Assembly (NCBI RefSeq): GCF_004363725.1
Contig: NZ_SNZF01000002.1
Coordinates: 1 to 64,000 of the forward strand
DNA: 64,000 bases
Direction: 5' to 3'
Origin: Aquamicrobium defluvii
GTDB taxonomy: Bacteria; Pseudomonadota; Alphaproteobacteria; Rhizobiales; Rhizobiaceae
Positions 54,035 to 62,409 of this stretch are shown in pieces. The notes beneath the pieces were generated by a model that worked only from the letters and a program-made list of their open reading frames with translations, did no database searches and was not told the origin of the DNA. How positions within the stretch are numbered: position 1 is the stretch's first letter; every line of letters starts with the position of its first letter. The position numbers were made by a program, and so were the translations under genes.

Positions 54035-54058
54035 CCCTCCCCGGCTTTCCGGGGAGGG
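54035..54058 (+). promoter_or_regulatory. Strong hairpin after the sugar-binding-protein gene
   Basis: Perfect 10 bp stem, CCCTCCCCGG and CCGGGGAGGG, with a CTTT loop, 9 bp after the stop codon. No T-tract, and transport genes continue downstream. Likely stabilises or terminates part of the transcripts so that the binding protein exceeds the permeases, as in the liv-type operon of this window. Confidence 0.6.
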
Positions 54059-54142
54059 CACCTTCAGCGATCCTGTTCCACACCCATGTCATGCAGGCCA
54101 CTGCCTACCACCCTATGGCGCCGAAGGCCGCAGGGAGACTAT

Positions 54143-54246
54143 GCTGAAGCATGTCGCCCGGAAGTGGGAACTGGTTTCGGGCGACATGCGTAAAGACAGG
54201 AACTGAACGCGTGAGGAGCGAATCCGAAAGATCGCGACACGCTGTA
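54143..54246. repeat. 105 bp palindromic repeat, copy C (inverted)
   Basis: Third copy, in reverse orientation to the first two: AGCATGTCGCCCGG... at the left and GAAAGATCGCGACACGCT at the right. It lies inside an operon, between the binding-protein and permease genes, 26 bp before the permease ATG. There it would be transcribed as two stem-loops, and could affect downstream expression or mRNA decay. Confidence 0.85.
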
Positions 54247-54271
54247 GAATCTTCGACCACGGACCCCGCCC

Positions 54272-55201
54272 ATGACGGCAGAAGCTGCACCCAAGAGACC
54301 GTTCCGCTGGCACATCATCGTGTTCCTGGCGCCGGCGGTGCTGGTCTACACGGCGATCATGATCGTGCCGCTGTTCGGCACATTGCAGTTCTCGCTGTTC
54401 CGGAATGTTTCCGGTGGCCATACCTTCGTGGGGCTCGACAATTTCCGCACGCTGTTCGGCGACCCGAACTGGTCGAGGGGCTTCTGGAACGCGCTGTGGA
54501 ACAATGTCTGGTTCTTCATCATCCACATGCTGGTCCAGAACCCGATCGGCATATTGCTGGCGGCGCTGCTTTCCAGCCCGAAACTGCGCCTCTCGTCGTT
54601 CTACCGAACCGCCATCTTCATTCCGACGATCCTGTCCTTCGTCATCGTCGGCTTCGCATGGAAGCTGATCCTGTCGCCGATCTGGGGCGTCGCGCCGAAC
54701 CTGCTCGACCTCGTCGGCCTGAAAAGCCTGTTCACGCCGTGGCTCGGCAAGGAGGAATATGCGCTCACCGCGCTCAGCCTGATCTCGGTGTGGCAGTTCG
54801 TCGGCATTCCGATGATGCTGATCTATGCCGCCCTGCTCTCCATTCCCGATGAGGTGATCGAGGCCGCCGAATGCGACGGCGTGACCGGCATGGCGCAGTT
54901 CTGGAAGATCAAGCTGCCGCTGGTCCTGCCTTCCATCGGCATCATTTCCGTGCTGACCTTCGTCGCCAATTTCAACGCCTTCGACCTCATCTATTCGGCG
55001 CAGGGCGCGCTTGCCGGCCCCAACTACTCGACCGACATTCTCGGCACATTCCTCTACCGCGCCTTCTTCGGCTTCCAGCTTCAGGTGGGCGACCGCAACA
55101 TGGGCGCTGCCATCGCCACCATGATGTTCCTCATCATCCTGACCGGCGTGTGCCTTTATCTGTTCCTCATCCAGACGCGGCTGCGCCGCTACCAGTTCTG
55201 A
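54272..55201 (+). CDS. Carbohydrate ABC transporter permease (MalF/UgpA-type)
   Basis: 309 residues, six spans. RPFRWHIIVFLAPAVLVYTAIMIVPLFGTLQFSLF at the N-terminus, FVGLDNFRTLFGDPNWSRGFWNALWNN and EAA loop EAAECDGVTGMAQFWKIKLPLVLPSI (E-A-A---G---F--I-LP). Paired with the next gene's product as the sugar channel. ATG with weak site after the repeat. Confidence 0.92.
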   Translation: MTAEAAPKRPFRWHIIVFLAPAVLVYTAIMIVPLFGTLQFSLFRNVSGGHTFVGLDNFRTLFGDPNWSRGFWNALWNNVWFFIIHMLVQNPIGILLAALLSSPKLRLSSFYRTAIFIPTILSFVIVGFAWKLILSPIWGVAPNLLDLVGLKSLFTPWLGKEEYALTALSLISVWQFVGIPMMLIYAALLSIPDEVIEAAECDGVTGMAQFWKIKLPLVLPSIGIISVLTFVANFNAFDLIYSAQGALAGPNYSTDILGTFLYRAFFGFQLQVGDRNMGAAIATMMFLIILTGVCLYLFLIQTRLRRYQF

Positions 55202-55211
55202 GGCGAAGACG

Positions 55212-56051
55212 ATGAACCGCGCCACCGCCTCGCTCCCCCGCTCGGTCGCCGCCCACGCGATCCTGATCTCCTACACGGTGATCGCGCTGTTTCCGGTGTT
55301 CGTGATCCTCATCAACTCGTTCAAGAGCCGCAGATCGATCTTCGGCGCGCCGATGATGCCGCCAACACCGGAAACCTTCGACCTCGTCGGCTATCGCATG
55401 GTGCTGACGCAGGGCGATTTCCTCACCTATTTCCAGAACAGCTTCATCGTCACGGTGGCGTCGCTGTTCTTCGTTCTGCTGTTCGGGGCCATGGCCGCTT
55501 TCGCGCTGTCGGAGTACCGCTTCCGCGGCAACCGGCTGATGGGGCTTTATCTGGCGCTCGGCATCATGATCCCGATCCGCCTCGGAACCGTCGCCATATT
55601 GCAGATGATGGTGGCCTCCGGACTGGTGAACACGCTGACGGCGCTGATCCTCGTCTACACGGCGCAGGGCCTGCCGCTCGCCGTTTTCATCCTGACGGAG
55701 TTCATGAGCGGCGTTTCCGACGACCTCAAGAATGCCGGGCGCATCGACGGGCTTTCTGAATACCGCATCTTCTTCAGGCTTGTGCTGCCGCTGGTGCGGC
55801 CGGCCATGGCCACGGTCGCGGTGTTCACCATGATCCCGATCTGGAACGATCTGTGGTTCCCGCTGATCCTCGCGCCGTCCGAGGCGACCAAGACCGTCAC
55901 GCTCGGCGCGCAGATGTTCATCGGCCAGTACGTCACCAACTGGAACGCGGTGCTGGCAGCCCTTTCGCTGGCGATCCTGCCGGTGCTCGTCCTCTACCTC
56001 ATCTTCTCGCGGCAACTGATCCGCGGCATCACTTCCGGAGCCGTCAAGTGA
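55212..56051 (+). CDS. Carbohydrate ABC transporter permease (MalG/UgpE-type)
   Basis: 279 residues, six spans. LISYTVIALFPVFVILINSFKSRRSIFGAP, FQNSFIVTVASLFFVLLFGAMAAFALSEYRFRG and EAA loop KNAGRIDGLSEYRIFFRLVLPLVRPAMATV. Second channel half; it overlaps the oxidoreductase gene by 4 bp, whose GTG lies within its last codons. Confidence 0.92.
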   Translation: MNRATASLPRSVAAHAILISYTVIALFPVFVILINSFKSRRSIFGAPMMPPTPETFDLVGYRMVLTQGDFLTYFQNSFIVTVASLFFVLLFGAMAAFALSEYRFRGNRLMGLYLALGIMIPIRLGTVAILQMMVASGLVNTLTALILVYTAQGLPLAVFILTEFMSGVSDDLKNAGRIDGLSEYRIFFRLVLPLVRPAMATVAVFTMIPIWNDLWFPLILAPSEATKTVTLGAQMFIGQYVTNWNAVLAALSLAILPVLVLYLIFSRQLIRGITSGAVK

Positions 56052-57109
56052 GTTCAGACAAACCGATACGCGTCGTCGTCGCCGGGCTCGGCAATATGGG
56101 CCGCAGCCATGCGCTGGCCTACGCGGCCAATCCGGACTTCGAGATCGCCGCGCTCGTCAACCGCTCCGACGTGGAACTGCCCGAACCGCTTGCCGGCCGC
56201 CCGATCCGGCGCTCCTTCACGGAAGCGCTGGCCGCGGAAAAGCCGGACCTCGCCTGCATCGCCACCTATTCCGACAGCCATGCCGACTATGCGGTGCAGG
56301 CGCTTGAGGCCGGCTGCCATGTGTTCGTGGAAAAGCCGCTGGCCACCACCGTGGCCGATGCGCGGCGCGTGGTGGACGCGGCAAAGGCCAATGGCCGCAA
56401 GCTGGTGATCGGCTACATATTGCGCTACCATCCTTCATGGATGCGGCTGATCGCGGAAGCGCGCAAGCTCGGCGGCCCTTACGTGTTCCGCATGAACCTG
56501 AACCAGCAGTCTTCCGGCCCGACATGGGAAACGCACAGGCAGCTGATGAAGACGACCTCGCCCATCGTCGATTGCGGCGTGCATTATCTGGACGTGATGT
56601 GCCAGATCACCGACGCGAGACCGGTGGAAGTGCGCGGCATGGGCCTGCGCCTTTCCGGCGAGATCGATCCGGCCATGTACAATTACGGCCATCTCCAGGT
56701 GCTGTTCGAAGACGGTTCGGTCGGCTGGTACGAGGCCGGCTGGGGGCCGATGATTTCCGAGACCGCCTTCTTCGTGAAGGACGTGATCTCGCCCAATGGC
56801 TGCGTGTCGATCGTCATGGCCGAGGGTGCGAAATCGGATGACATCGACACCCACACCAAGACCTCGACCATCCGCCTGCACAGCGCCGCCACCGGCCCGG
56901 ACGGACGCTTCGCGCAGGAGGACCGGATGCTGTCCATGCAGGGCGAGCCCGGTCATCAGGACCTGTGCGACCTCGAGCAGGCGTTCGTGCTGAAGGCGAT
57001 ACGCGAGGACATCGACCTCACCCGCCACATGGACGACGCCGTGAAATCGCTGGCCGTCTGCCTCGCCGCCGACGAAAGCGTGCGCACTGGCAAGGCAGTT
57101 CGGCTGTAA
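56048..57109 (+). CDS. Gfo/Idh/MocA-family oxidoreductase
   Basis: 353 residues, GTG start. Rossmann [18 protein letters not shown], then [33 protein letters not shown] with the catalytic EKP Lys, and [13 protein letters not shown] with the conserved D-x-x-x-H-x-x-D pair. A NAD(P)-dependent sugar or sugar-derivative dehydrogenase; placed between permease and ATPase genes, it may oxidise the imported sugar or a related one. Its substrate is not evident. Confidence 0.88.
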   Translation: MSSDKPIRVVVAGLGNMGRSHALAYAANPDFEIAALVNRSDVELPEPLAGRPIRRSFTEALAAEKPDLACIATYSDSHADYAVQALEAGCHVFVEKPLATTVADARRVVDAAKANGRKLVIGYILRYHPSWMRLIAEARKLGGPYVFRMNLNQQSSGPTWETHRQLMKTTSPIVDCGVHYLDVMCQITDARPVEVRGMGLRLSGEIDPAMYNYGHLQVLFEDGSVGWYEAGWGPMISETAFFVKDVISPNGCVSIVMAEGAKSDDIDTHTKTSTIRLHSAATGPDGRFAQEDRMLSMQGEPGHQDLCDLEQAFVLKAIREDIDLTRHMDDAVKSLAVCLAADESVRTGKAVRL

Positions 57110-57140
57110 GGCGGATCGCGACATTCAACAAGGACTGCAC

Positions 57141-58136
57141 ATGGGTTCGCTGAACATCGAGAACGTGAAAAAATCCTTCGGACAGGTCGATGTGCTGAAG
57201 GGCATCGACCTCGATGTCGCGGATGGCGAATTCGTCGTGTTCGTCGGCCCCTCGGGGTGCGGCAAATCCACGCTGCTCAGGGTCATCGCCGGGCTGGAGG
57301 ACGCCACATCGGGCCGCGTCGTCATCGACGGCAGGGATGTGAGCTCGACGCCGCCGGCAAAAAGGGGCATCGCCATGGTGTTCCAGACCTATGCGCTCTA
57401 TCCGCACCTGACGGTGAAGAACAACATGGGCCTCGGCCTGAAGCAGGCGGGCACACCGGCCGCCGAGATCGACAAACGCGTGGCGGAAGCCTCCGCCATG
57501 CTGTCGCTGGAACCCTATCTGCAACGCCGGCCGGCGGAACTGTCGGGCGGGCAGCGCCAGCGCGTCGCCATCGGGCGCGCTGTGGTGCGCGAGCCCAGCC
57601 TGTTCCTGTTCGACGAGCCGCTGTCCAATCTGGATGCGGCGCTGCGCGTCAACACGCGGCTGGAAATCGCCCAGCTTCATCGCCGCCTCAGGGCGACGAT
57701 GATCTATGTGACCCACGACCAGGTGGAAGCCATGACGCTGGCCGACCGCATCGTGGTGCTCAACGGCGGCCGCATCGAGCAGATCGGGGCGCCGATGGAG
57801 CTTTACAACTCACCCGCCAACGAATTCGTCGCCGGCTTCATAGGATCGCCCAGGATGAATTTCATCGAAGGCGCAAGGCTCGGCGAAAGCGTCAGAACGG
57901 TGGGCGTACGGCCCGAGCATATCGCCGTCGATCCGCACAATGGCGACTGGAAAAGCACTGTCATCCATGCCGAGCATCTGGGCGCGGACACAAATCTCTA
58001 TCTCGATTGCGAAAAGGCCGGGCTGATCACCGTTCGCCTGTTCGGCGTCTACAATGCCGAGCCGGGGGCGACGCTCTATGCCACGCCCGATCCGGCCCAC
58101 ACCTACCGCTTCGGGCAGGACGGCAGGCGCATCTGA
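57141..58136 (+). CDS. Carbohydrate ABC transporter ATP-binding protein (MalK/UgpC-type)
   Basis: 331 residues. Walker [11 protein letters not shown] (35-44), [32 protein letters not shown] (signature and Walker B), and [17 protein letters not shown]. The C-terminal TOBE domain (about 240-331) contains [18 protein letters not shown]. It energises the sugar permeases. Last gene of the operon, followed by a bidirectional terminator. Confidence 0.94.
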   Translation: MGSLNIENVKKSFGQVDVLKGIDLDVADGEFVVFVGPSGCGKSTLLRVIAGLEDATSGRVVIDGRDVSSTPPAKRGIAMVFQTYALYPHLTVKNNMGLGLKQAGTPAAEIDKRVAEASAMLSLEPYLQRRPAELSGGQRQRVAIGRAVVREPSLFLFDEPLSNLDAALRVNTRLEIAQLHRRLRATMIYVTHDQVEAMTLADRIVVLNGGRIEQIGAPMELYNSPANEFVAGFIGSPRMNFIEGARLGESVRTVGVRPEHIAVDPHNGDWKSTVIHAEHLGADTNLYLDCEKAGLITVRLFGVYNAEPGATLYATPDPAHTYRFGQDGRRI

Positions 58137-58138
58137 CG

Positions 58139-58172
58139 AAAAAGGCCCCGGCGCTTGCGCAACGGGGCCTTT
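58139..58172. terminator. Bidirectional intrinsic terminator between the ATPase gene and fpr
   Basis: AAAGGCCCCG and CGGGGCCTTT pair over a 12 nt loop, flanked by A- and T-runs on each side, between two convergent genes. It should stop transcripts of the sugar operon and of fpr. Confidence 0.88.
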
Positions 58173-58192
58173 CGGAAAATCCCGGAACGCTA

Positions 58193-59017
58193 TCAGCCGA
58201 CGAAAGCGCGCTCGACCACGAAGTCGGCGGGGCTGCTCAGCGAGCCCTCGACGAAACCGCGCTTCTCGACCAGTTCCTTCACGTCGTGCAGCATGTGCAT
58301 CGATCCGCAGATCATGACGCGGTCGGTTTCGCGATTCAGCGGCTCGATTCCAAGATCGCTGTAAAACTTGCCGCTCTCGATCAGCGTGGTGATGCGGCCC
58401 ATGACCGGCGTTTCCTCACGCGTCGTGGAATTATAGAGCGTCACGCGGTCGGCATATTCGCCGATCAGCGGATCGTCCCGCAACGCGGCCACCAGCTCCT
58501 GGCCATAGGTGAGCTCGGCACGGTCGCGGCAGGTGTGCGTAAGGACGACCTTCTCGAAGCGCTCATAGGTGTCGGGGTCGCGCAGCAGGCTGGCGAAAGG
58601 CGCGATGCCGGTGCCGGTGGAGATCATGAACAGCCGTCTGGCCGGGGTGAGCGCATCGAGCACCAGCGTGCCCGTTGCCTTCTGGCGCAACAGGATGGTG
58701 TCGCCCGGCTGGATCTTCTGCAAGTGCTGTGTCAGGGGACCGTCCGGCACCTTGATGGAGAAGAACTCGAGTTCCTCGTCCCAGGCGGGGCTGGCAACGG
58801 AATAGGCGCGGAACACCGGCTTCTCGGCATTGGGCAGGCCGATCATGACGAACTCGCCCGAGCGGAAGCGCAGCGATTTCGGGCGTGTGACACGGAAGGC
58901 GAACAGCCTGTCCGTGTAATGTTTCACGGACACCACGGTCTCCGCATAGACATTTGCCGGAATCGGGAACGGGACCGGCCTGGCCTCGGATGAATTCAAC
59001 GTGGGAACCGTGTTCAT
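58193..59017 (-). CDS. fpr: Ferredoxin/flavodoxin-NADP+ reductase
   Basis: 274 residues. FAD-binding RAYSVASPAWDEELEFFSI (RxYS), GPLTQHLQKIQPGD, NADP site LFMISTGTGIAPFASLLRDP, and MICGSMHMLHDVKELVEKRGFVEG near the end. The C-terminus RAFVG differs from plant-type FNR, as in bacterial class I FprA. It exchanges electrons between NADPH and ferredoxin/flavodoxin. The start is MNTVPTLN; the longer frame upstream is not favoured. Confidence 0.92.
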   Translation of the reverse strand: MNTVPTLNSSEARPVPFPIPANVYAETVVSVKHYTDRLFAFRVTRPKSLRFRSGEFVMIGLPNAEKPVFRAYSVASPAWDEELEFFSIKVPDGPLTQHLQKIQPGDTILLRQKATGTLVLDALTPARRLFMISTGTGIAPFASLLRDPDTYERFEKVVLTHTCRDRAELTYGQELVAALRDDPLIGEYADRVTLYNSTTREETPVMGRITTLIESGKFYSDLGIEPLNRETDRVMICGSMHMLHDVKELVEKRGFVEGSLSSPADFVVERAFVG

Positions 59018-59409
59018 CAAGAAAACTTTCTGCAAATGCAGCGCATCGAAAGCTGCGCGAGCGACCCCTGCGGGTCCAGCGCGCTGAGGCGCGGTGCTGT
59101 CTGGCAAGCCCTTCCCTGCCGGGAGACTAGATATATAGAGGCGAGTTTAGCGTCAAGGAGCGGGGGCGGAACGCCTTTTCAATCTGGAACGTTTCCATGG
59201 CCGCAGCGTTGCGGCTTCAGGCAAAATCGCGCAAACCCGGCCCATCAGATGAAATACGGCTTTCCATTCGCTCTTCAGGCGCCATCCCGCGCCGGTAGAC
59301 AACGCGGATAACGTTGTTGCCTCTGCGCGTGCGGGTTCCTATAGAGAGAAGAGCCTGCTCCGGGACCGGGAACATGGCAGCTAAACGATGATCTGCCGGG
59401 GACAAAGCA
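59018..59409. other. Divergent promoter region between fpr and the ACP gene
   Basis: About 390 bp with no convincing gene on either strand. GCCGCA/TGCGGC near 59200 can form a small stem. AT-richer patches (TAGATATATAG near 59131) could be promoter -10 DNA for fpr. No nod box with its long, periodic ATC-N9-GAT pattern was seen upstream of the ACP gene. Confidence 0.5.
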
Positions 59410-59439
59410 GGTGCAGCAGCATCCTGAAGCTGCTGCACC
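59410..59439 (+). promoter_or_regulatory. Leader hairpin of the NodF-like ACP gene
   Basis: GGTGCAGCAGC and GCTGCTGCACC form a perfect 11 bp stem over an 8 nt loop, ending 27 bp before the ACP start codon and 15 nt before its GGAAAGGA ribosome-binding site. It may tune translation or mark mRNA processing. No T-tract, so not a terminator. Confidence 0.5.
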
Positions 59440-59466
59440 GGAACGGAACAACAGGAAAGGAACCGG

Positions 59467-59721
59467 ATGGCCGACCAGCTCGCAACCGAAATCATCGACA
59501 AGATCAAGGAACATGCCGAGCCCGGCAATGAGGAAATCACCGTCGGTACGGAACTGACCTCGCTCGGCATCCACTCGCTGGAACTGACCGAGATCATCTT
59601 CGATCTCGAGGAGAAGTACGGCATCGAGATCGAGATGAATACGGTCGACGCCTGGGCCAACCTGAAGAATGTCGGCGACATGATCGAGGCGGTCCGCGGC
59701 CTGATCGCGCAGAAGGGCTGA
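59467..59721 (+). CDS. NodF-like specialised acyl carrier protein
   Basis: 84 residues. The phosphopantetheine site is [10 protein letters not shown] with Ser37; the usual DSL reads HSL. From ELTSLGI onward it closely follows rhizobial NodF (compare NodF [33 protein letters not shown]), sharing [21 protein letters not shown]. It is shorter than NodF before the motif. It differs from AcpP and from AcpXL. It would carry an acyl chain made with the adjacent NodE-like ketosynthase. ATG after GGAAAGGAACC; 11 bp gap to the next gene. Confidence 0.83.
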   Translation: MADQLATEIIDKIKEHAEPGNEEITVGTELTSLGIHSLELTEIIFDLEEKYGIEIEMNTVDAWANLKNVGDMIEAVRGLIAQKG

Positions 59722-59732
59722 TCCGTCACCGC

Positions 59733-60941
59733 ATGCGCAAGCGCGTCGTCATCACCGGCATAGGCGGTCTTTGCGGCCTCGGCACCAGTGCGCCGGCGAT
59801 CTGGGACGCCATGCGCGCGGGACGGTCTGCTATCGGGCCGATTTCCAATCCCGCGCTGCATGACGTCAAGGTCGCAACCGGCTGCGAGATCAGGGAACTG
59901 CCCGAACACGGCGTCGAGCGCAAGCAGCTCGTGGCCATGGACCGCTTCAGCCTGCTGGCCGTGATCGCCGCGCGCGAGGCCGCGCACCATGCCGGCCTGA
60001 GCATCGGCGAGGCCAACACGCACAGGATCGGGGCCACGGTCGGCGTTGGCGTGTGCGGCTGGGAAGTCATCGAGGAGAACTATCGGGCGATCCTGCTCGA
60101 AGGAAAATCGCGGGCGGGCATCTTCTCGGTGCCGAAGGCCATGCCCGGTGCGCCGGCCGGCCATGTCAGCATGAATCTGGGGCTGAGGGGCCCGGTCTTC
60201 GGCGTGACCTCGGCCTGCTCCTCCTCCAATCATGCCATCGCTTCCGCGGTCGACCAGATCAGGCTGGGGCGGGCCGACGCCATGCTGGCCGGCGGCACGG
60301 ATGCGCCGATGGTCTGGGGCATCCTGAAGGGCTGGGAGGCGCTTCGCGTGCTTTCACCCGACACCTGCCGCCCGTTCTCCGCCGACCGGCAGGGGCTGGT
60401 GCTGGGCGAAGGCGCGGGCATGGTCGTGCTGGAAAGCTACGATCACGCCATTGCGCGTGGCGCGGACATTCTGGCCGAAATCGCCGGCGCCGGATTTTCA
60501 GGCGATGCCTCCGACATCGTCGCGCCCACCATCGACGGGCCGGAGCGCGCCATGCGCGCATGCCTTGCGGATGCGGGCCTCAGGGCGGAAGAGATCGACT
60601 ATCTCAATGCCCACGGCACCGGCACAAAGGCCAACGACCAGATCGAAACCGCGGCGATCAGGCGCGTGTTCGGCGATCATGCCTACAAGCTGTCCGTGTC
60701 CTCGACGAAATCCATGCACGCGCATTGCCTCGGCGCGTCCGGGGCGCTGGAGCTGATCGCCTGCGTCATGGCGATCCGCGAAGGCATCGTCCCGCCAACC
60801 GCCAACTACCGCGAGCCGGACCCGGAGTGCGACCTCGACATCACGCCCAACACGGCGCGTGAACGCAAGGTGCGCACGGCGATTTCCAACGCCTTCGCCT
60901 TCGGCGGCACCAATGCCGTGCTGGCGATCAGGGCGGTGTGA
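59733..60941 (+). CDS. NodE-like beta-ketoacyl-ACP synthase
   Basis: 402 residues, FabF/KAS II fold. Catalytic triad: Cys162 in [19 protein letters not shown], His294 in [16 protein letters not shown], and Lys326/His331 in [14 protein letters not shown]. The text of many blocks ([50 protein letters not shown]) matches NodE from rhizobial nod operons more closely than housekeeping FabF. It would elongate acyl chains on the preceding ACP. Downstream is a GST; no other nod genes are near. Confidence 0.87.
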   Translation: MRKRVVITGIGGLCGLGTSAPAIWDAMRAGRSAIGPISNPALHDVKVATGCEIRELPEHGVERKQLVAMDRFSLLAVIAAREAAHHAGLSIGEANTHRIGATVGVGVCGWEVIEENYRAILLEGKSRAGIFSVPKAMPGAPAGHVSMNLGLRGPVFGVTSACSSSNHAIASAVDQIRLGRADAMLAGGTDAPMVWGILKGWEALRVLSPDTCRPFSADRQGLVLGEGAGMVVLESYDHAIARGADILAEIAGAGFSGDASDIVAPTIDGPERAMRACLADAGLRAEEIDYLNAHGTGTKANDQIETAAIRRVFGDHAYKLSVSSTKSMHAHCLGASGALELIACVMAIREGIVPPTANYREPDPECDLDITPNTARERKVRTAISNAFAFGGTNAVLAIRAV

Positions 60942-61027
60942 ATTTTCGACGATGACGACAGCGGCGGGCGTCATCCTGCGTCTGCCGCTGCCGCATTCCC
61001 GGCAATCTTTCCCGCAGGAGTTCTTGC

Positions 61028-61732
61028 ATGGCCGATCTGTCAGCTTTCCCCGTCACCACGCGCTGGCCCGCGCAGCACCCCGACCGCATCCAGCTCTACT
61101 CGGCGCCGACGCCGAACGGCGTGAAGGTTTCGATCGCGCTGGAGGAGCTCGGCCTGCCTTACGAGGCGCACTATGTCGATATCGGCAAGGATGAAACCTG
61201 GGGGCCGGAATTCCTTTCGCTCAACCCCAACGGCAAGATTCCGTCCATCATCGACCCGAAGGGGCCGAGCGGCGAGCCGATGGCGCTGTTCGAATCCGGC
61301 GCCATCCTGCTCTATCTCGCCGAAAAGACGGGCAAGCTGCTGCCTTCCGACCCGGCGAAGCGCTATGAGACCATCCAGTGGGTGTTCTTCCAGATGGCCG
61401 CCATCGGCCCGATCTTCGGCCAGCTCGGCTTCTTCCACAAGTTCGCCGGCCGCGAGATCGCCGACAAGCGGCCGCTGGAGCGCTACCGCGCGGAGTCGCG
61501 CCGCCTCGTCGGCGTGCTTGAAGGCCGTCTCAGGGACCGCAAGTGGATCATGGGCAACGACTACACCATCGCCGACATTTCCATGCTGGGCTGGGTGCGC
61601 AACCTGATCGGCTTCTACGAGGCGCGCGAACTGGTGGGGTTCGACGATTTCCCGGCGGTCGCCGCGTGGCTGGAGCGCGGCCTGGCGCGGCCGGCCGTGC
61701 AGGCCGGGCTGGAAATCCCACAGCGTCCCTGA
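61028..61732 (+). CDS. Glutathione S-transferase, YfcG/YghU-type
   Basis: 234 residues. Thioredoxin-like domain with IQLYSAPTPNGVKVSIALEELGLPYEAHYVDIGKDE, SLNPNGKIPSIIDP and ESGAILLYLAEKTGKLLP (glutathione-binding ES). The helical domain has MGNDYTIADISMLGWVRNL. The NG-K-S start in place of a catalytic Ser/Tyr marks the Nu-class disulfide-bond reductases. ATG after GCAGGAG. It lies 86 bp after the NodE-like gene with a possible weak hairpin (60959-60990) between. Confidence 0.88.
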   Translation: MADLSAFPVTTRWPAQHPDRIQLYSAPTPNGVKVSIALEELGLPYEAHYVDIGKDETWGPEFLSLNPNGKIPSIIDPKGPSGEPMALFESGAILLYLAEKTGKLLPSDPAKRYETIQWVFFQMAAIGPIFGQLGFFHKFAGREIADKRPLERYRAESRRLVGVLEGRLRDRKWIMGNDYTIADISMLGWVRNLIGFYEARELVGFDDFPAVAAWLERGLARPAVQAGLEIPQRP

Positions 61733-61745
61733 CGTTTCAGCCGCC

Positions 61746-62372
61746 TTACAATTCCTCCCCGTCGCCGACGATCATGTCGGCGGCCCGGCGTCGCGCCAAC
61801 ACGCGCCCGGCATTGGGCATATCGTTGGCGGCGACCTTTGCGCGCGCCTCCTCATCGGCCAGGCCATGGTCGTGCCAGCGGGCCAGCAACCGGCGCTCGA
61901 GCACCGTGGCCGGCACGTCGAGAAAGACGGAGAAGTCGAACAGGTCCGCGAGTCGCGACCACGGCTCCTCGTCCAGCAGCAGATAGTTGCCCTCGACCAG
62001 CACGAAGCGCACTTCCTTGTCCAGTATGGCCGCTGCCGCGCGCGACAGTTCCATGCTGCGGTCGAACACCGGGATAGCAATGTCGGGCTCGCCCGCCCTG
62101 ATACGCTTCAGCAGGGCCTCGAAACCGGCGAAGTCGAAGCTTTCGGGACTGCCCTTGCGCGCTCTCATCCCGCGCCGCTCCAGCACGATATCGTCAAGGT
62201 GGAAGCCGTCCATCGGCACCACTTCCACGGCACCTTCCGGCAACAGCTCCCTGAGCTTTTCCGAAAGCGTGGATTTGCCGGCTCCCGGCGGCCCGGCAAT
62301 GGCCACGATGAACCGCTCGGATTTGCCGGCGCGCTTGAAGATCGCCGAGGCTATGGACGCGATTGCGGACAT
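61746..62372 (-). CDS. P-loop nucleoside/sugar kinase-like protein (FrcK/uridine-kinase-like)
   Basis: 208 residues. Walker A GPPGAGKST (about 27-35), VVPMDGFHLDD with the conserved Asp-x-Phe, and a lid with RLLARWHDHG. The layout is that of the uridine kinase/PanK-like family; rhizobial FrcK of the fructose operon is a close type. Substrate unknown. It is followed by no related sugar genes; it lies 38 bp downstream of a mutarotase-fold gene, likely the same unit. Confidence 0.8.
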   Translation of the reverse strand: MSAIASIASAIFKRAGKSERFIVAIAGPPGAGKSTLSEKLRELLPEGAVEVVPMDGFHLDDIVLERRGMRARKGSPESFDFAGFEALLKRIRAGEPDIAIPVFDRSMELSRAAAAILDKEVRFVLVEGNYLLLDEEPWSRLADLFDFSVFLDVPATVLERRLLARWHDHGLADEEARAKVAANDMPNAGRVLARRRAADMIVGDGEEL

Positions 62373-62409
62373 GAAACCCTCCCTCTTCCGCTACGGAACG
62401 CCGCAACCT

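Noticed and set aside
59018..59466. nod box upstream of the NodF-like gene
   Set aside because: I could not find the long conserved periodic motif; regulation by NodD is therefore not claimed.
60959..60990. Terminator after the NodE-like gene
   Set aside because: CAGCGGC/GCCGCTG can pair, but the loop is long and no T-tract follows, so I do not annotate a terminator.
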